A DNA stretch of 64,000 bases, from NCBI RefSeq assembly GCF_012676905.1, contig NZ_CP051428.1, forward strand, positions 5,019,001-5,083,000. Reading direction: 5' to 3'. The DNA is from Paenibacillus albicereus (GTDB lineage Bacteria; Bacillota; Bacilli; Paenibacillales; Paenibacillaceae). The position numbers were made by a program, and so were the translations under genes. Of this stretch, positions 8,896 through 15,796 are shown piece after piece. The stretch's first letter is position 1. Every line of letters starts with the position of its first letter. The notes under the pieces were generated by a model. The model was not told where the DNA came from and did no database searches. It worked only from the letters and a program-made list of their open reading frames with translations.

Positions 8896-9401
8896 GGAGC
8901 TTCGCCGCCCTCATAGGTATCGCCCGAGACGGTCGGCGGCGGGGAGGCGGCCGGTACGTCGACCCCGGACAAGGAAGCGAGCGCGGATGCCGTGACGGCA
9001 TCCAGACGGGAGGCGTACGCCCGCTTCTGCTCCTCGCTGTCGAAGCTGCGGGAGGCAAGCAGCGATTGGGCGTAATCAGCGATCTCCTGGCGCTTGGCCG
9101 CTTGCAGCTCGGCGGAGAACCGCTCGAACTCGGCCGCCTGGCGCTCGAGATCCGAGCGCAGCTGCTGCTGCAGCCGCTCCGCCTGAAGGGCGGTCTCGTC
9201 CTGGATCGCGCGGTCCAGCTCGGTGACAGCCGCGTCGGCCTGCATGCCCGCCCAGGCCATGATTTTGCTCTTCAGATCGACGTCGGCATAGGCCGCTCCG
9301 GCCGTTATCGCCATCGCGGCCGCGACCGCTCCCGCACCGATGGCCGTCCTTCTCGCCCATCCATAGCTTCCGGCCCTCGCTCCGCTCCGCTGCTTCCTCA
9401 T
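8892..9401 (-). CDS. Secreted coiled-coil protein, paralogue 3 of the cluster
   Basis: The 169-residue product has a basic N-terminus, a hydrophobic core (about 21-37) and a likely cleavage after AYA. The mature part starts DVDLKSKIMAW and is then almost wholly charged helix (repeated ELQ/ERQ heptads to about residue 130), ending in a Pro/Ser/Gly tail. The N-terminal mature motif with its tryptophan resembles the two upstream genes, so I take the three as paralogues. I do not recognise the family. It overlaps the signal peptidase gene by 4 bases. Start ATG is preceded by AAGGAG. Confidence 0.8.
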   Translation of the reverse strand: MRKQRSGARAGSYGWARRTAIGAGAVAAAMAITAGAAYADVDLKSKIMAWAGMQADAAVTELDRAIQDETALQAERLQQQLRSDLERQAAEFERFSAELQAAKRQEIADYAQSLLASRSFDSEEQKRAYASRLDAVTASALASLSGVDVPAASPPPTVSGDTYEGGEAP

Positions 9402-9445
9402 GTCGGTTACCGCTCCTTCTCGTTCAGGCGGGTGAAGCGAAGGAC

Positions 9446-9467
9446 ATGCCGGGAATTCCCGCCATGC
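9446..9467. promoter_or_regulatory. Near-perfect palindrome between two secreted coiled-coil genes
   Basis: CATGCCGGG and CCCGCCATG flank AATT with a single mismatch pair. There is no T-tract, so it is not a standard terminator; it could be an mRNA processing or stability hairpin or an operator. Confidence 0.35.
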
Positions 9468-9496
9468 CCCATTCCTCCGCTGCTGTATTCGTGGAA

Positions 9497-10267
9497 TTAC
9501 TTGATGACGGCCGCGGCTTCCAGAGCGGCGAGCGCAGCCGCCGTCTTCGTGTCGGCTTCAGCCTTCACATTCGTCTTAGCCGCTTCGACCTGCTGCTTCG
9601 CATAGTCGTTCAGCTCGGCGCGCAGCTCGGCGATTTTCGCTTCGATGTTGGCGCGGATCGCTTTGTCGGACGTTGCGGCTTGATCCTGGATCAGCTTGTT
9701 CAGCTTGTCCTGGCGGTCCTTGATCGTCGCCGTGAGGTTGTCCGTGGACGACTTTTGATAAGCGGCGACATCTTTGCCGACTTGCTCCACGCTTTTCTTG
9801 GATTGGTCCTCCACGGAGCTTTTCAGGCCGTTCTCGCCATATTTCTTCGCTTCGCTCTTGAGTCCGTCGACCGTCGCGTTCACGCCGTTCACGAAGCCTT
9901 GGAAGTCCGAAGGAGCTTTCGCGCTCAGGCCGTCGGCCGCCGCGTTCACTTGGGTGATGTAGTCGTTCTTCTGCTTGTTGATGGCCAGCATGGAAGCGTC
10001 GGACTGATCTTTCTGGTAAGCCGTTACGCCGGTTGTGGAATCGGTTTTCAGCTGATTGTACTCATTGTTGTAGCTGCTCAGCTTTTTCCCGTAATCGATC
10101 GTCGCATCCACAGCGACCTTGGTCGTAGCCGCGCCGAATTTCGTGTTGTACCAGCTGTTGAACTGACCGGCGATGTCAACGCCTGCGAAGGCCGTTCCCA
10201 TGCTGGCTACGATGCCTGTAGCGACGACGCCGACTGCGATTTTCGTTTTGAGCGATTTGATGGCCAT
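9497..10267 (-). CDS. Secreted coiled-coil protein, paralogue 2 of the cluster (largest)
   Basis: The 256-residue product carries a clear signal peptide (KSLKTKIAVGVVATG core, probable cleavage after AFA at about residue 28). The mature protein begins GVDIAGQFNSWYNTKFG and continues as a helical, Lys/Asp/Gln/Ala-rich chain with no cysteine, ending in an Ala-rich stretch. Composition suggests an elongated coiled coil or an amphipathic-helix protein. The VDxxxxxxxW motif after the cleavage site is shared with the neighbours. No family recognised; a surface fibre, matrix or envelope-associated role is only a guess. RBS AAGGGGATC precedes the ATG. Confidence 0.82.
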   Translation of the reverse strand: MAIKSLKTKIAVGVVATGIVASMGTAFAGVDIAGQFNSWYNTKFGAATTKVAVDATIDYGKKLSSYNNEYNQLKTDSTTGVTAYQKDQSDASMLAINKQKNDYITQVNAAADGLSAKAPSDFQGFVNGVNATVDGLKSEAKKYGENGLKSSVEDQSKKSVEQVGKDVAAYQKSSTDNLTATIKDRQDKLNKLIQDQAATSDKAIRANIEAKIAELRAELNDYAKQQVEAAKTNVKAEADTKTAAALAALEAAAVIK

Positions 10268-10347
10268 GATGGAATGATCCCCTTTGAATTGGTTTTGGTT
10301 GCGATATGTAAGGCTTCCCGCATTCGGCTTGGCGCCGATTCGAGCGC

Positions 10348-10812
10348 TTAATCCCCCTGCGTCAGCTCCGTCAAAAGCTCGTCCAGGCTGCGTTCCAGCT
10401 CATCATCCGCGCGGGCTTGCGCGGCCGCCGCCGCTTCCTCGAACCTCCGGTCGATGGCTCCATTCGGCCCGGCAAGCTCGGCTTCCGCTTCGTCCAGCTC
10501 GCGAAGATAACGTTCCAGATGCTCGCTGTAGGTGTCGAAAGCTCTCTGACGCGCTTGCTCCGCGGCCTCTTCGACCTGCTTCCCGTAGGTTGGCGCGGCC
10601 TGCTGAGCGAGCAGGTCGGCGGCTTCCCGGAACGACTCGGCGGCTTGGCGCTCCGCCCCCCAGCGCAGCTCGTCCGCTTTCTTGCCGAAAGCGTCTGAAT
10701 ACCATTCCTGCACAGCCGCTGTGAAGCCCGCCTGGCCAAAGGCTGTTCCCGAACCGATCGCCGCCGCGAGCCCTAGCGCTGCCGTCGTGGCAGCCAAGCT
10801 TCTCCGTTTCAT
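10348..10812 (-). CDS. Secreted coiled-coil protein, paralogue 1 of the cluster
   Basis: The 154-residue product has a signal peptide (MKRRSLAATTAALGLAAAIG, probable cleavage near TAFG/Q) and a mature helix-rich chain starting QAGFTAAVQEWYSDAFGKK. The WYxxxFG motif matches the middle gene of the cluster closely. The rest is Glu/Arg/Ala-rich coiled coil. I chose the ATG at 10812 because GAGGTGA lies 5 bases upstream; an earlier in-frame ATG at 10839 lacks such a site. It is the first gene of the operon that ends with the signal peptidase. Function unknown. Confidence 0.78.
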   Translation of the reverse strand: MKRRSLAATTAALGLAAAIGSGTAFGQAGFTAAVQEWYSDAFGKKADELRWGAERQAAESFREAADLLAQQAAPTYGKQVEEAAEQARQRAFDTYSEHLERYLRELDEAEAELAGPNGAIDRRFEEAAAAAQARADDELERSLDELLTELTQGD

Positions 10813-11250
10813 CCCGTTCACCTCGACCTTCCGTCCCAAGAGCTTTCGTCCTGCTGTCTGTACTCAGTATAGAGGGAAGTCCTGCGTCGAGGCCTCCCCC
10901 CCGAGGATACTTTGCGGTGTTCCTGGCTGCCCCAATTTTTCCAATCCATTGGAATACTGCGGTCGAGGTTTTGCGAGCGGTAGGATGCTACTCTTCCTTC
11001 ACGAGTTGTCCATCCCAGCCCTAGTGTAGTGAACGAACGATCCAGGAAAGGTATCCTTTGGCACCATACCGTCATCGAATGCTGTCGACGAAAGTCGGAA
11101 TTTGTCATTCTTTGGACCTAGAGGACCGTCAGGCTGCCTCTGGACCGTCTTCCGTTTACCGAATCAGTCGTCCGGTTATATTACTTCCACGACAGGAAAC
11201 GCAGGTACGGATACAAGCTCGACGAATCCACGAAAGCGAGGTCATTGGAG
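10813..11250. other. Divergent promoter region between secreted-protein operon and YflT-type gene
   Basis: About 440 bases without a credible gene. On the minus side a TATACT hexamer (near 10865) could be the -10 of the coiled-coil operon, but no good -35 is evident. On the plus side a promoter candidate for the YflT-type gene lies at 11154-11182. A CCTCGAC-GCAG sequence occurs twice on the minus strand in this gap. Confidence 0.5.
11154..11182 (+). promoter_or_regulatory. Promoter candidate of the YflT-type stress gene (sigma-B-like and sigma-A-like readings overlap)
   Basis: GTTTAC and GGTTAT are 14 bases apart, close to the sigma-B consensus GTTTAA-N14-GGGTAT that controls YflT proteins in Bacillus. 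The same stretch can be read as a sigma-A promoter, TTTACC-N16-TATATT. It ends about 70 bases before the start codon. Confidence 0.45.
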
Positions 11251-12141
11251 ATGAGCAAAAAAATCGTAGGCGTATACGACACGGAGCAGGCGGCGATCGA
11301 GGCGATCGAGCTGCTGAAGGAGCGGGGCGTAGAGAGCGAGGACATCTCGATCCTGGCCCGCGACAAGGGCGATGTCTCGACGATTCAGGAGGAGACGGGC
11401 ACGATGGCGCCGGAAGGCGTCGCGGCCGGCGCGGCAGGCGGCGGCATGCTGGGAGGACTGACAGGCCTGCTCGTCGGCATCGGCGCGCTGGCGATTCCGG
11501 GCATCGGCCCGATCGTCGCGGCCGGCCCGATCGCCGCCGCGCTTACGGGCGCAGCGGTCGGCGCGGGAGCCGGCGGACTGGTGGGCGGCCTGATCGGCCT
11601 GGGCATCCCGGAGAACGAAGCTTCTCTTTATAATGAATACGTCCAGGACGGCAACATCCTGGTGCTGGTCGAATCGCGCGCCGAGCGGGACCACACGGTG
11701 TACGACTCCCTGCGGAGCACGGGCTCCATCAACGCCCCGTCGTATGAGCGCGACGTGCAGCCGTACAACCAGACGGCAGCGGCGACGGATCTGCCCGGCG
11801 ATGCAGGCGCCGTGCCAGCGGGCGAGGTGTATCCGGACGGCACGCCGGTGCGTGGCGGACGCGCCGATGCGTCGACGACGATCGGCGTCGACGGAAGCAG
11901 CTACGTCGACACGGACCTGGACCGCGATCGCGACGGCCGGGTCATGGGCAGCGACCGCGATCCGGTGGACGGCAGCTATCGCGCCGCCGACGGCTACGCG
12001 GAGCCGGGCCGCACGCGGGACGCGCGGTATTATGACAAGGACGGCGTCCGTCGCGACGGCCCGCCGCTGGACCAGGACCGCGACGGCGACGGCGACGTCA
12101 CGCTCAAGGAGCGCGCCCAGAACCTGCGCGACAAGTTCTAG
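11251..12141 (+). CDS. YflT-domain general stress protein with hydrophobic centre and C-terminal EF-hand-like loops
   Basis: Residues 1-55 of this 296-residue protein form a YflT/general stress protein 17M domain (KKIVGVYDTEQAAIEAIELL). Residues about 60-125 are a glycine/alanine-rich hydrophobic stretch that could span the membrane twice. The C-terminal third is acidic. It contains DRDGDGDVTLKE at 276-287, which matches every position of an EF-hand calcium loop, and DRDRDGRVMGSD at 224-235, which matches with Asp at position 12. The ATG at 11251 has GAGG 9 bases upstream; a TTG two codons earlier is too close to it. Single gene with its own terminator. Calcium binding is an inference. Confidence 0.85.
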   Translation: MSKKIVGVYDTEQAAIEAIELLKERGVESEDISILARDKGDVSTIQEETGTMAPEGVAAGAAGGGMLGGLTGLLVGIGALAIPGIGPIVAAGPIAAALTGAAVGAGAGGLVGGLIGLGIPENEASLYNEYVQDGNILVLVESRAERDHTVYDSLRSTGSINAPSYERDVQPYNQTAAATDLPGDAGAVPAGEVYPDGTPVRGGRADASTTIGVDGSSYVDTDLDRDRDGRVMGSDRDPVDGSYRAADGYAEPGRTRDARYYDKDGVRRDGPPLDQDRDGDGDVTLKERAQNLRDKF

Positions 12142-12212
12142 GGAAAAAGGGGCTGCTCCATTAGCGCCTCTATCCGAAGAAGCAGCGGCTTCATCTAGGT
12201 GCAGCCGCAGGA

Positions 12213-12258
12213 AAAACGCGAGAAGAAGCCGAGGCTCCGGCTTCTTCTCGCGTTTTTG
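12213..12258. terminator. Bidirectional intrinsic terminator after the YflT-type gene
   Basis: A stem of about 19 bp (AAACGCGAGAAGAAGCC and its complement) with a five-base loop is flanked by A and T runs on both sides. Confidence 0.88.
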
Positions 12259-12837
12259 GTATGGAGGTGTCGGCGCTCATTGCAGGCAAAGGCAAACCGG
12301 ACCGGCGGACCGAGCAGCCGACGGTACGCCGCAGCCTGCCCAAGCCTTGATGCGGAAAGGTTTCTTTTAGGGGCCTGGAATGCTGGCTGGGCCGTCGCTG
12401 GGCTGGGCCGTGGGCCTGGGCAGCTCGAAGCTCGATGTCCTCTCCGCCATAACGACTCGTGGTGCGCTTAGCGGCCTTTTTTTCGCGTTTCGGACAAGCT
12501 AACGACGCATGTGACGCTTAAACCCTCTAAACACCCTGATTCAGCTCGTTTTCTTGAGCTTTTTTAACGCTTCGCTCACCACACATCGTTAGCTTGATGG
12601 GCACTCACAATAGAGCCTTCTACCAAGCTGATGCGTCGTTAGCCCACTGGCTTCGGTTAAAGGAATCGCAGCGGCAGCTTCGAATCTCCTCTCAACGAAC
12701 TCCAAATGGATGCGTCTGCTGCCAGCGGCTCCGTGCGGACATGGCTTGTTTCCCCGTCGGCACTTACGCTGATTTTTTCAGAGCAGGCAGCGTCGGGCAA
12801 AAGACAGCGCTTGGAAGTTCAGTCCTTAGCCTGGTCT
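12259..12837. other. Intergenic region with repeat cluster, no gene seen
   Basis: About 580 bases between two strong terminators. No frame has both a ribosome site and protein-like composition. It contains a second cluster of short direct and inverted repeats (12448-12642) and is locally less GC-rich than its surroundings. Confidence 0.6.
12448..12642. repeat. Second cluster of short direct and inverted repeats
   Basis: TAACGAC-type units occur directly at 12448-12470 and 12499-12520 (CTAACGACGCATGTGACGCT) and inverted at 12566-12592 and 12630-12642. The two-plus-two arrangement and the leading CTAACGA resemble the cluster at 504-689, although the rest of the unit differs. Confidence 0.5.
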
Positions 12838-12880
12838 AAAAAAACGTCCCGAGCCGCTTCGAAGCGGCTCGGGACGTTTT
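12838..12880 (-). terminator. Intrinsic terminator of the xpt-pbuX operon
   Basis: ACGTCCCGAGCCGCTTC and its complement form a stem of about 17 bp; on the minus strand it is followed by a run of seven T residues, about 95 bases after the pbuX stop. Confidence 0.85.
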
Positions 12881-12971
12881 GACCTATCTATCGGGGAGGC
12901 GCTCCAGCAAGGGAATTTCTTCCCTTGCTGTACGCGGCCACGCCAGCCTCCAGCCGGGCGGGCCGCCCGGC

Positions 12972-14279
12972 TCAGGAAGCTTCGCCCGCCTCCTGGAACG
13001 CAGCCGCGGATTCGCGACGGCGCGTCATGACGAGGTTGAGCACGATCGCCGTGATCGAGCCGGTGACGATGCCGCTCTGCATCAGCATCGACACCTCGGT
13101 CGGCAGCTGCGCGAACATCGACGGCACCGTCGCGGAGCCGAGTCCGACGGCGAGGCTGCAGGCGACGATCATGAGGTTGCCTTCCTTGCGCAGGTCGACC
13201 TCGGACAGGATGTTCATGCCTGCCGCGGCGACAGAGCCGAACATGACGATCATCGCGCCGCCGAGCACGGCGTTCGGGATGACGGTCGTCAACGCCGCCA
13301 GCTTCGGCAGCAGGCCGAGCAGCACCATGATGCCGCCGGCGGCGAAGATGACGTTGCGCGTCTTCACCTTGGTCAGCTGGATCAGGCCGACGTTCTGGGA
13401 GAACGCCGTGTACGGGAAGGCGTTGAGCACGCCGCCGAGCATGATCGCCGCTCCCTCGGAGCGGAGGCCGTTCACGATCTGGCGCTGCTCGACCTTCTGG
13501 TCGGTCGCCTTGCCGACGGCGAGATAGACGCCCGTCGACTCGACCATGCTGACGATGTTGACGAGGATCATCGTGCCGATCGCCACGAGGCTGAACTCCG
13601 GCGCGCCGAAGTAGAACGGCGTCGGGACGTTGACGAGCGACGCCTCGGCGACGCCGCCGAAGCTGACCATGTCCATCGCATACGCCGCACCCGTGCCGGC
13701 CGCGAGCCCGACCAGCACCGCGACGGCCCGCAGGAAGCCGCGCGCGAAGCGGCTGACGAGCAGGATGACGACGAGCGTCAGCAGCGCGAGCAGCAGGTTG
13801 CGCGGCGCGCCGAAGTCGGCGGCGCCCTGGCCGCCGGCGACGTTGTTCATCGCGACGGGGATGAGCGACAGGCCGATGATCGTCACGACCGAGCCGGTGA
13901 CGACCGTCGGGAAGAACCGCAGCAGCTTGCCGTACAGCGGCGCGGCCAGCACGACGAACAAGCCGGAGACGATGATCGCCCCGTAGACGGTGGCGAGGTT
14001 GTACTCGGAGCCGATGACGATCATCGGGCCGACGGCCGTGAACGTGCAGCCGAGCACGACCGGCAGGCGGCTGCCGAACCAGCGCGAGCCGATGACCTGC
14101 AGCAGCGTCGCCAGGCCGCAGGTGAACAGGTCGGCGGCGATCAGATAGGCGATCTGCTTTTCGGTCAGGCCAAGCGCGCCGCCGATGATGAGCGGCACGA
14201 CGACCGCGCCGGCGTACATCGCCAGCACATGCTGCAGGCCGAGCGCGGCGACCTTGCCGGGAGCGAGCGGCTTAGCCAT
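12972..14279 (-). CDS. pbuX: Xanthine permease
   Basis: The 435-residue product is a nucleobase:cation symporter of the NCS2/uracil-xanthine permease family with about 12-14 membrane helices. Recognisable are the N-terminal LGLQHVLAMYAGAVVVPLII, the family signature near residues 300-320 (FPYTAFSQNVGLIQLT) and the downstream GGAMIVMFG. It imports xanthine for salvage. The ATG at 14279 overlaps the end of xpt by 8 bases, so the two are translationally linked. Both are controlled by the guanine riboswitch upstream of xpt. The pairing with xpt makes the xanthine assignment more certain than uracil. Confidence 0.93.
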   Translation of the reverse strand: MAKPLAPGKVAALGLQHVLAMYAGAVVVPLIIGGALGLTEKQIAYLIAADLFTCGLATLLQVIGSRWFGSRLPVVLGCTFTAVGPMIVIGSEYNLATVYGAIIVSGLFVVLAAPLYGKLLRFFPTVVTGSVVTIIGLSLIPVAMNNVAGGQGAADFGAPRNLLLALLTLVVILLVSRFARGFLRAVAVLVGLAAGTGAAYAMDMVSFGGVAEASLVNVPTPFYFGAPEFSLVAIGTMILVNIVSMVESTGVYLAVGKATDQKVEQRQIVNGLRSEGAAIMLGGVLNAFPYTAFSQNVGLIQLTKVKTRNVIFAAGGIMVLLGLLPKLAALTTVIPNAVLGGAMIVMFGSVAAAGMNILSEVDLRKEGNLMIVACSLAVGLGSATVPSMFAQLPTEVSMLMQSGIVTGSITAIVLNLVMTRRRESAAAFQEAGEAS

Positions 14280-14901
14280 GCGAGCCTCCGCCCTGGGCGC
14301 CGGAGGCCGCGGCTGCGGCCTCCGCTTCGCGCACATAGGTCACTTCGCCGGGGCGCATGGACGCGATCCGCGCCAGCGAATGCACCTCGACCCCGAGCGC
14401 CTCCAGCAGCCCGCGGCCTTCCTGGAAGCTCTTCTCGATGACGCAGCCGACGCCGCGCAGCTCGGCGCCCGACTGCTTCACGATGTCGACGAGGCCGACC
14501 AGCGCCGCGCCCGTCGCGAGGAAGTCGTCCACGATGAGGACGCGGTCCTGCGGCGTCAGGTACGACTGCGAGATGCTCACCTGATACGTCTCCCCGCGGG
14601 TGAACGACACGACCTCGGAGGTGAACAGGTTCTCCGTCAAGGTGACGGCCTTCTTTTTCTTCGCATAGATGAAAGGCACGTCCAGCGCGATGCCGGCGGC
14701 CATGGCGAACTGGATGCCGCTCGCCTCGATCGTCAGCACCTTGGTGATGCCGCGACCCGCGAAGATGCGGGCGAACTCCTGCCCGATCTCCAGCGCCAGC
14801 CTCGTGTCGACCTGGTGGTTCAGGAACGAGTCCACCTTCAGCACCTTGTCGGAGAGGATCAGCCCTTCCCGGCGAATCCTTTGCTCCAGCTTTTCCATCA
14901 T
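14272..14901 (-). CDS. xpt: Xanthine phosphoribosyltransferase
   Basis: The 209-residue enzyme converts xanthine and PRPP to XMP in purine salvage. It contains the DSFLNHQVD segment near the N-terminus, the substrate region KVLTIEASGI, and the PRPP-binding loop VLIVDDFLATGAAL near residues 125-138. GAGGGG lies 6 bases before the ATG at 14901; the second ATG directly after it matches the usual family start. The C-terminus has an extra Ala/Gly-rich tail of about 15 residues overlapping pbuX. The leader carries a guanine riboswitch with its own terminator. Confidence 0.95.
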   Translation of the reverse strand: MMEKLEQRIRREGLILSDKVLKVDSFLNHQVDTRLALEIGQEFARIFAGRGITKVLTIEASGIQFAMAAGIALDVPFIYAKKKKAVTLTENLFTSEVVSFTRGETYQVSISQSYLTPQDRVLIVDDFLATGAALVGLVDIVKQSGAELRGVGCVIEKSFQEGRGLLEALGVEVHSLARIASMRPGEVTYVREAEAAAAASGAQGGGSHG

Positions 14902-14940
14902 TCGTCGCCCCTCTTCCCCTCGATTCCTCTCATCCGGCAA

Positions 14941-14989
14941 AACAAAAGACAGACCTCCCCTGGCGCGCTGCTCCAAGTGAGATCTGTCT
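14941..14989 (-). terminator. Riboswitch expression-platform terminator
   Basis: AGACAGATCTC and GAGGTCTGTCT pair over 11 bp (one wobble), followed on the minus strand by TTTTGTTTT. It lies between the purine aptamer and xpt and would form when guanine is bound. Confidence 0.8.
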
Positions 14990-15077
14990 GCGATGACAAG
15001 TCCTGTCGGCGCCCGGACGAAGCGGCCCGGCTGGCCTGATTCCAGGTCCAGTCCGGCCGCCCGCGCGGGCGCTCCCA

Positions 15078-15147
15078 CTCATAGTCGGACGATTGCGATG
15101 GTCGTCCGGTAGAAACTTATGGGCCATATCCCCATGATTATACGAGC
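15078..15147 (-). ncRNA. Purine riboswitch aptamer, guanine type
   Basis: On the minus strand the sequence carries the conserved purine aptamer blocks CTCGTATAAT, GATATGGCCCATAAGTTTCT, ACC, and CCGACTATGAG, with a closing P1 helix (CTCGTA / TATGAG), a P2 hairpin and a P3 hairpin (GGACGAC / GTCGTCC-like arms). The specificity base in the GACTATG block is C, the guanine-type reading; adenine switches have T there. It controls xpt-pbuX by transcription termination. Confidence 0.95.
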
Positions 15148-15226
15148 TTGTATTCAGTTATCTTTTACGTATCCTACACAATTCGACAAGGGCTGGCAAG
15201 CCCCAAAATCCGACATCGCCGCGCCT

Positions 15227-15796
15227 CTAGCTCGCTCGCCCGCCCTTGAGCCGCTCGTCCACCCGGAGCATCAGCAGGCCGCTGGCCAGCAGCAGCGCCG
15301 AGCCCGCGTAAAACATCAGGTCGAGCGTGAAGTAGTCGATCAGGAATCCGCCTGCGATGACCGCGATGCCGGAAAACAGCGCGATGCCGGTCTGGTAGCG
15401 GCCGATCTTCTCGCCCCGGCCGGGCTCCCCGTCGGTCAGATCGGCGAGCAGCGCCTTCTCGCAGGTGCGCTGCATCGCTCCGAACGCGCCCATCGCGATC
15501 TGCAGGACGTACACCTGGGCGATGCTCGTGGCGAGCGGGAACAGCAGGAACAAGCCGGCCATGCCCCACGAGCCGATCAGCATCAGCGGCGTTCGGCCGA
15601 ATCGGTCGGACGAGCGGCCGAACCAGCCGTTCAGGAATGCCGAGCCGATCGTGAACAGGCCGTAAGCGATGCCGTATTCCGCGAAGCCGCCTCCGATCTC
15701 CTTGACCTGAATGAGGTAGAACGGAAAGACGATGCCCGACCCGAGCGTCATCGCGTTCTGCGACAGCATGACCCAGCGCAGCGCGCTCCGCTTCAT
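15227..15796 (-). CDS. Half-length MFS transporter-like protein
   Basis: The 189-residue product has about six membrane helices and the MFS loop motif GRSSDRFGRTPLMLIG, i.e. only the N-terminal half of a normal transporter of about 400 residues. It ends with a natural-looking charged tail (RVDERLKGGRAS) and there is no second half downstream: the riboswitch begins within 80 bases. Either it works as a dimer or it is a truncated remnant. Its ATG at 15796 overlaps the FAD-oxidase stop as ATGA, so it is translated as the third member of the AraC-oxidase operon. Substrate unknown. Confidence 0.75.
   Translation of the reverse strand: MKRSALRWVMLSQNAMTLGSGIVFPFYLIQVKEIGGGFAEYGIAYGLFTIGSAFLNGWFGRSSDRFGRTPLMLIGSWGMAGLFLLFPLATSIAQVYVLQIAMGAFGAMQRTCEKALLADLTDGEPGRGEKIGRYQTGIALFSGIAVIAGGFLIDYFTLDLMFYAGSALLLASGLLMLRVDERLKGGRAS

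Noticed and set aside
14902-15230. T-box or other leader in front of xpt
   Set aside because: The conserved purine aptamer blocks fully explain this region.
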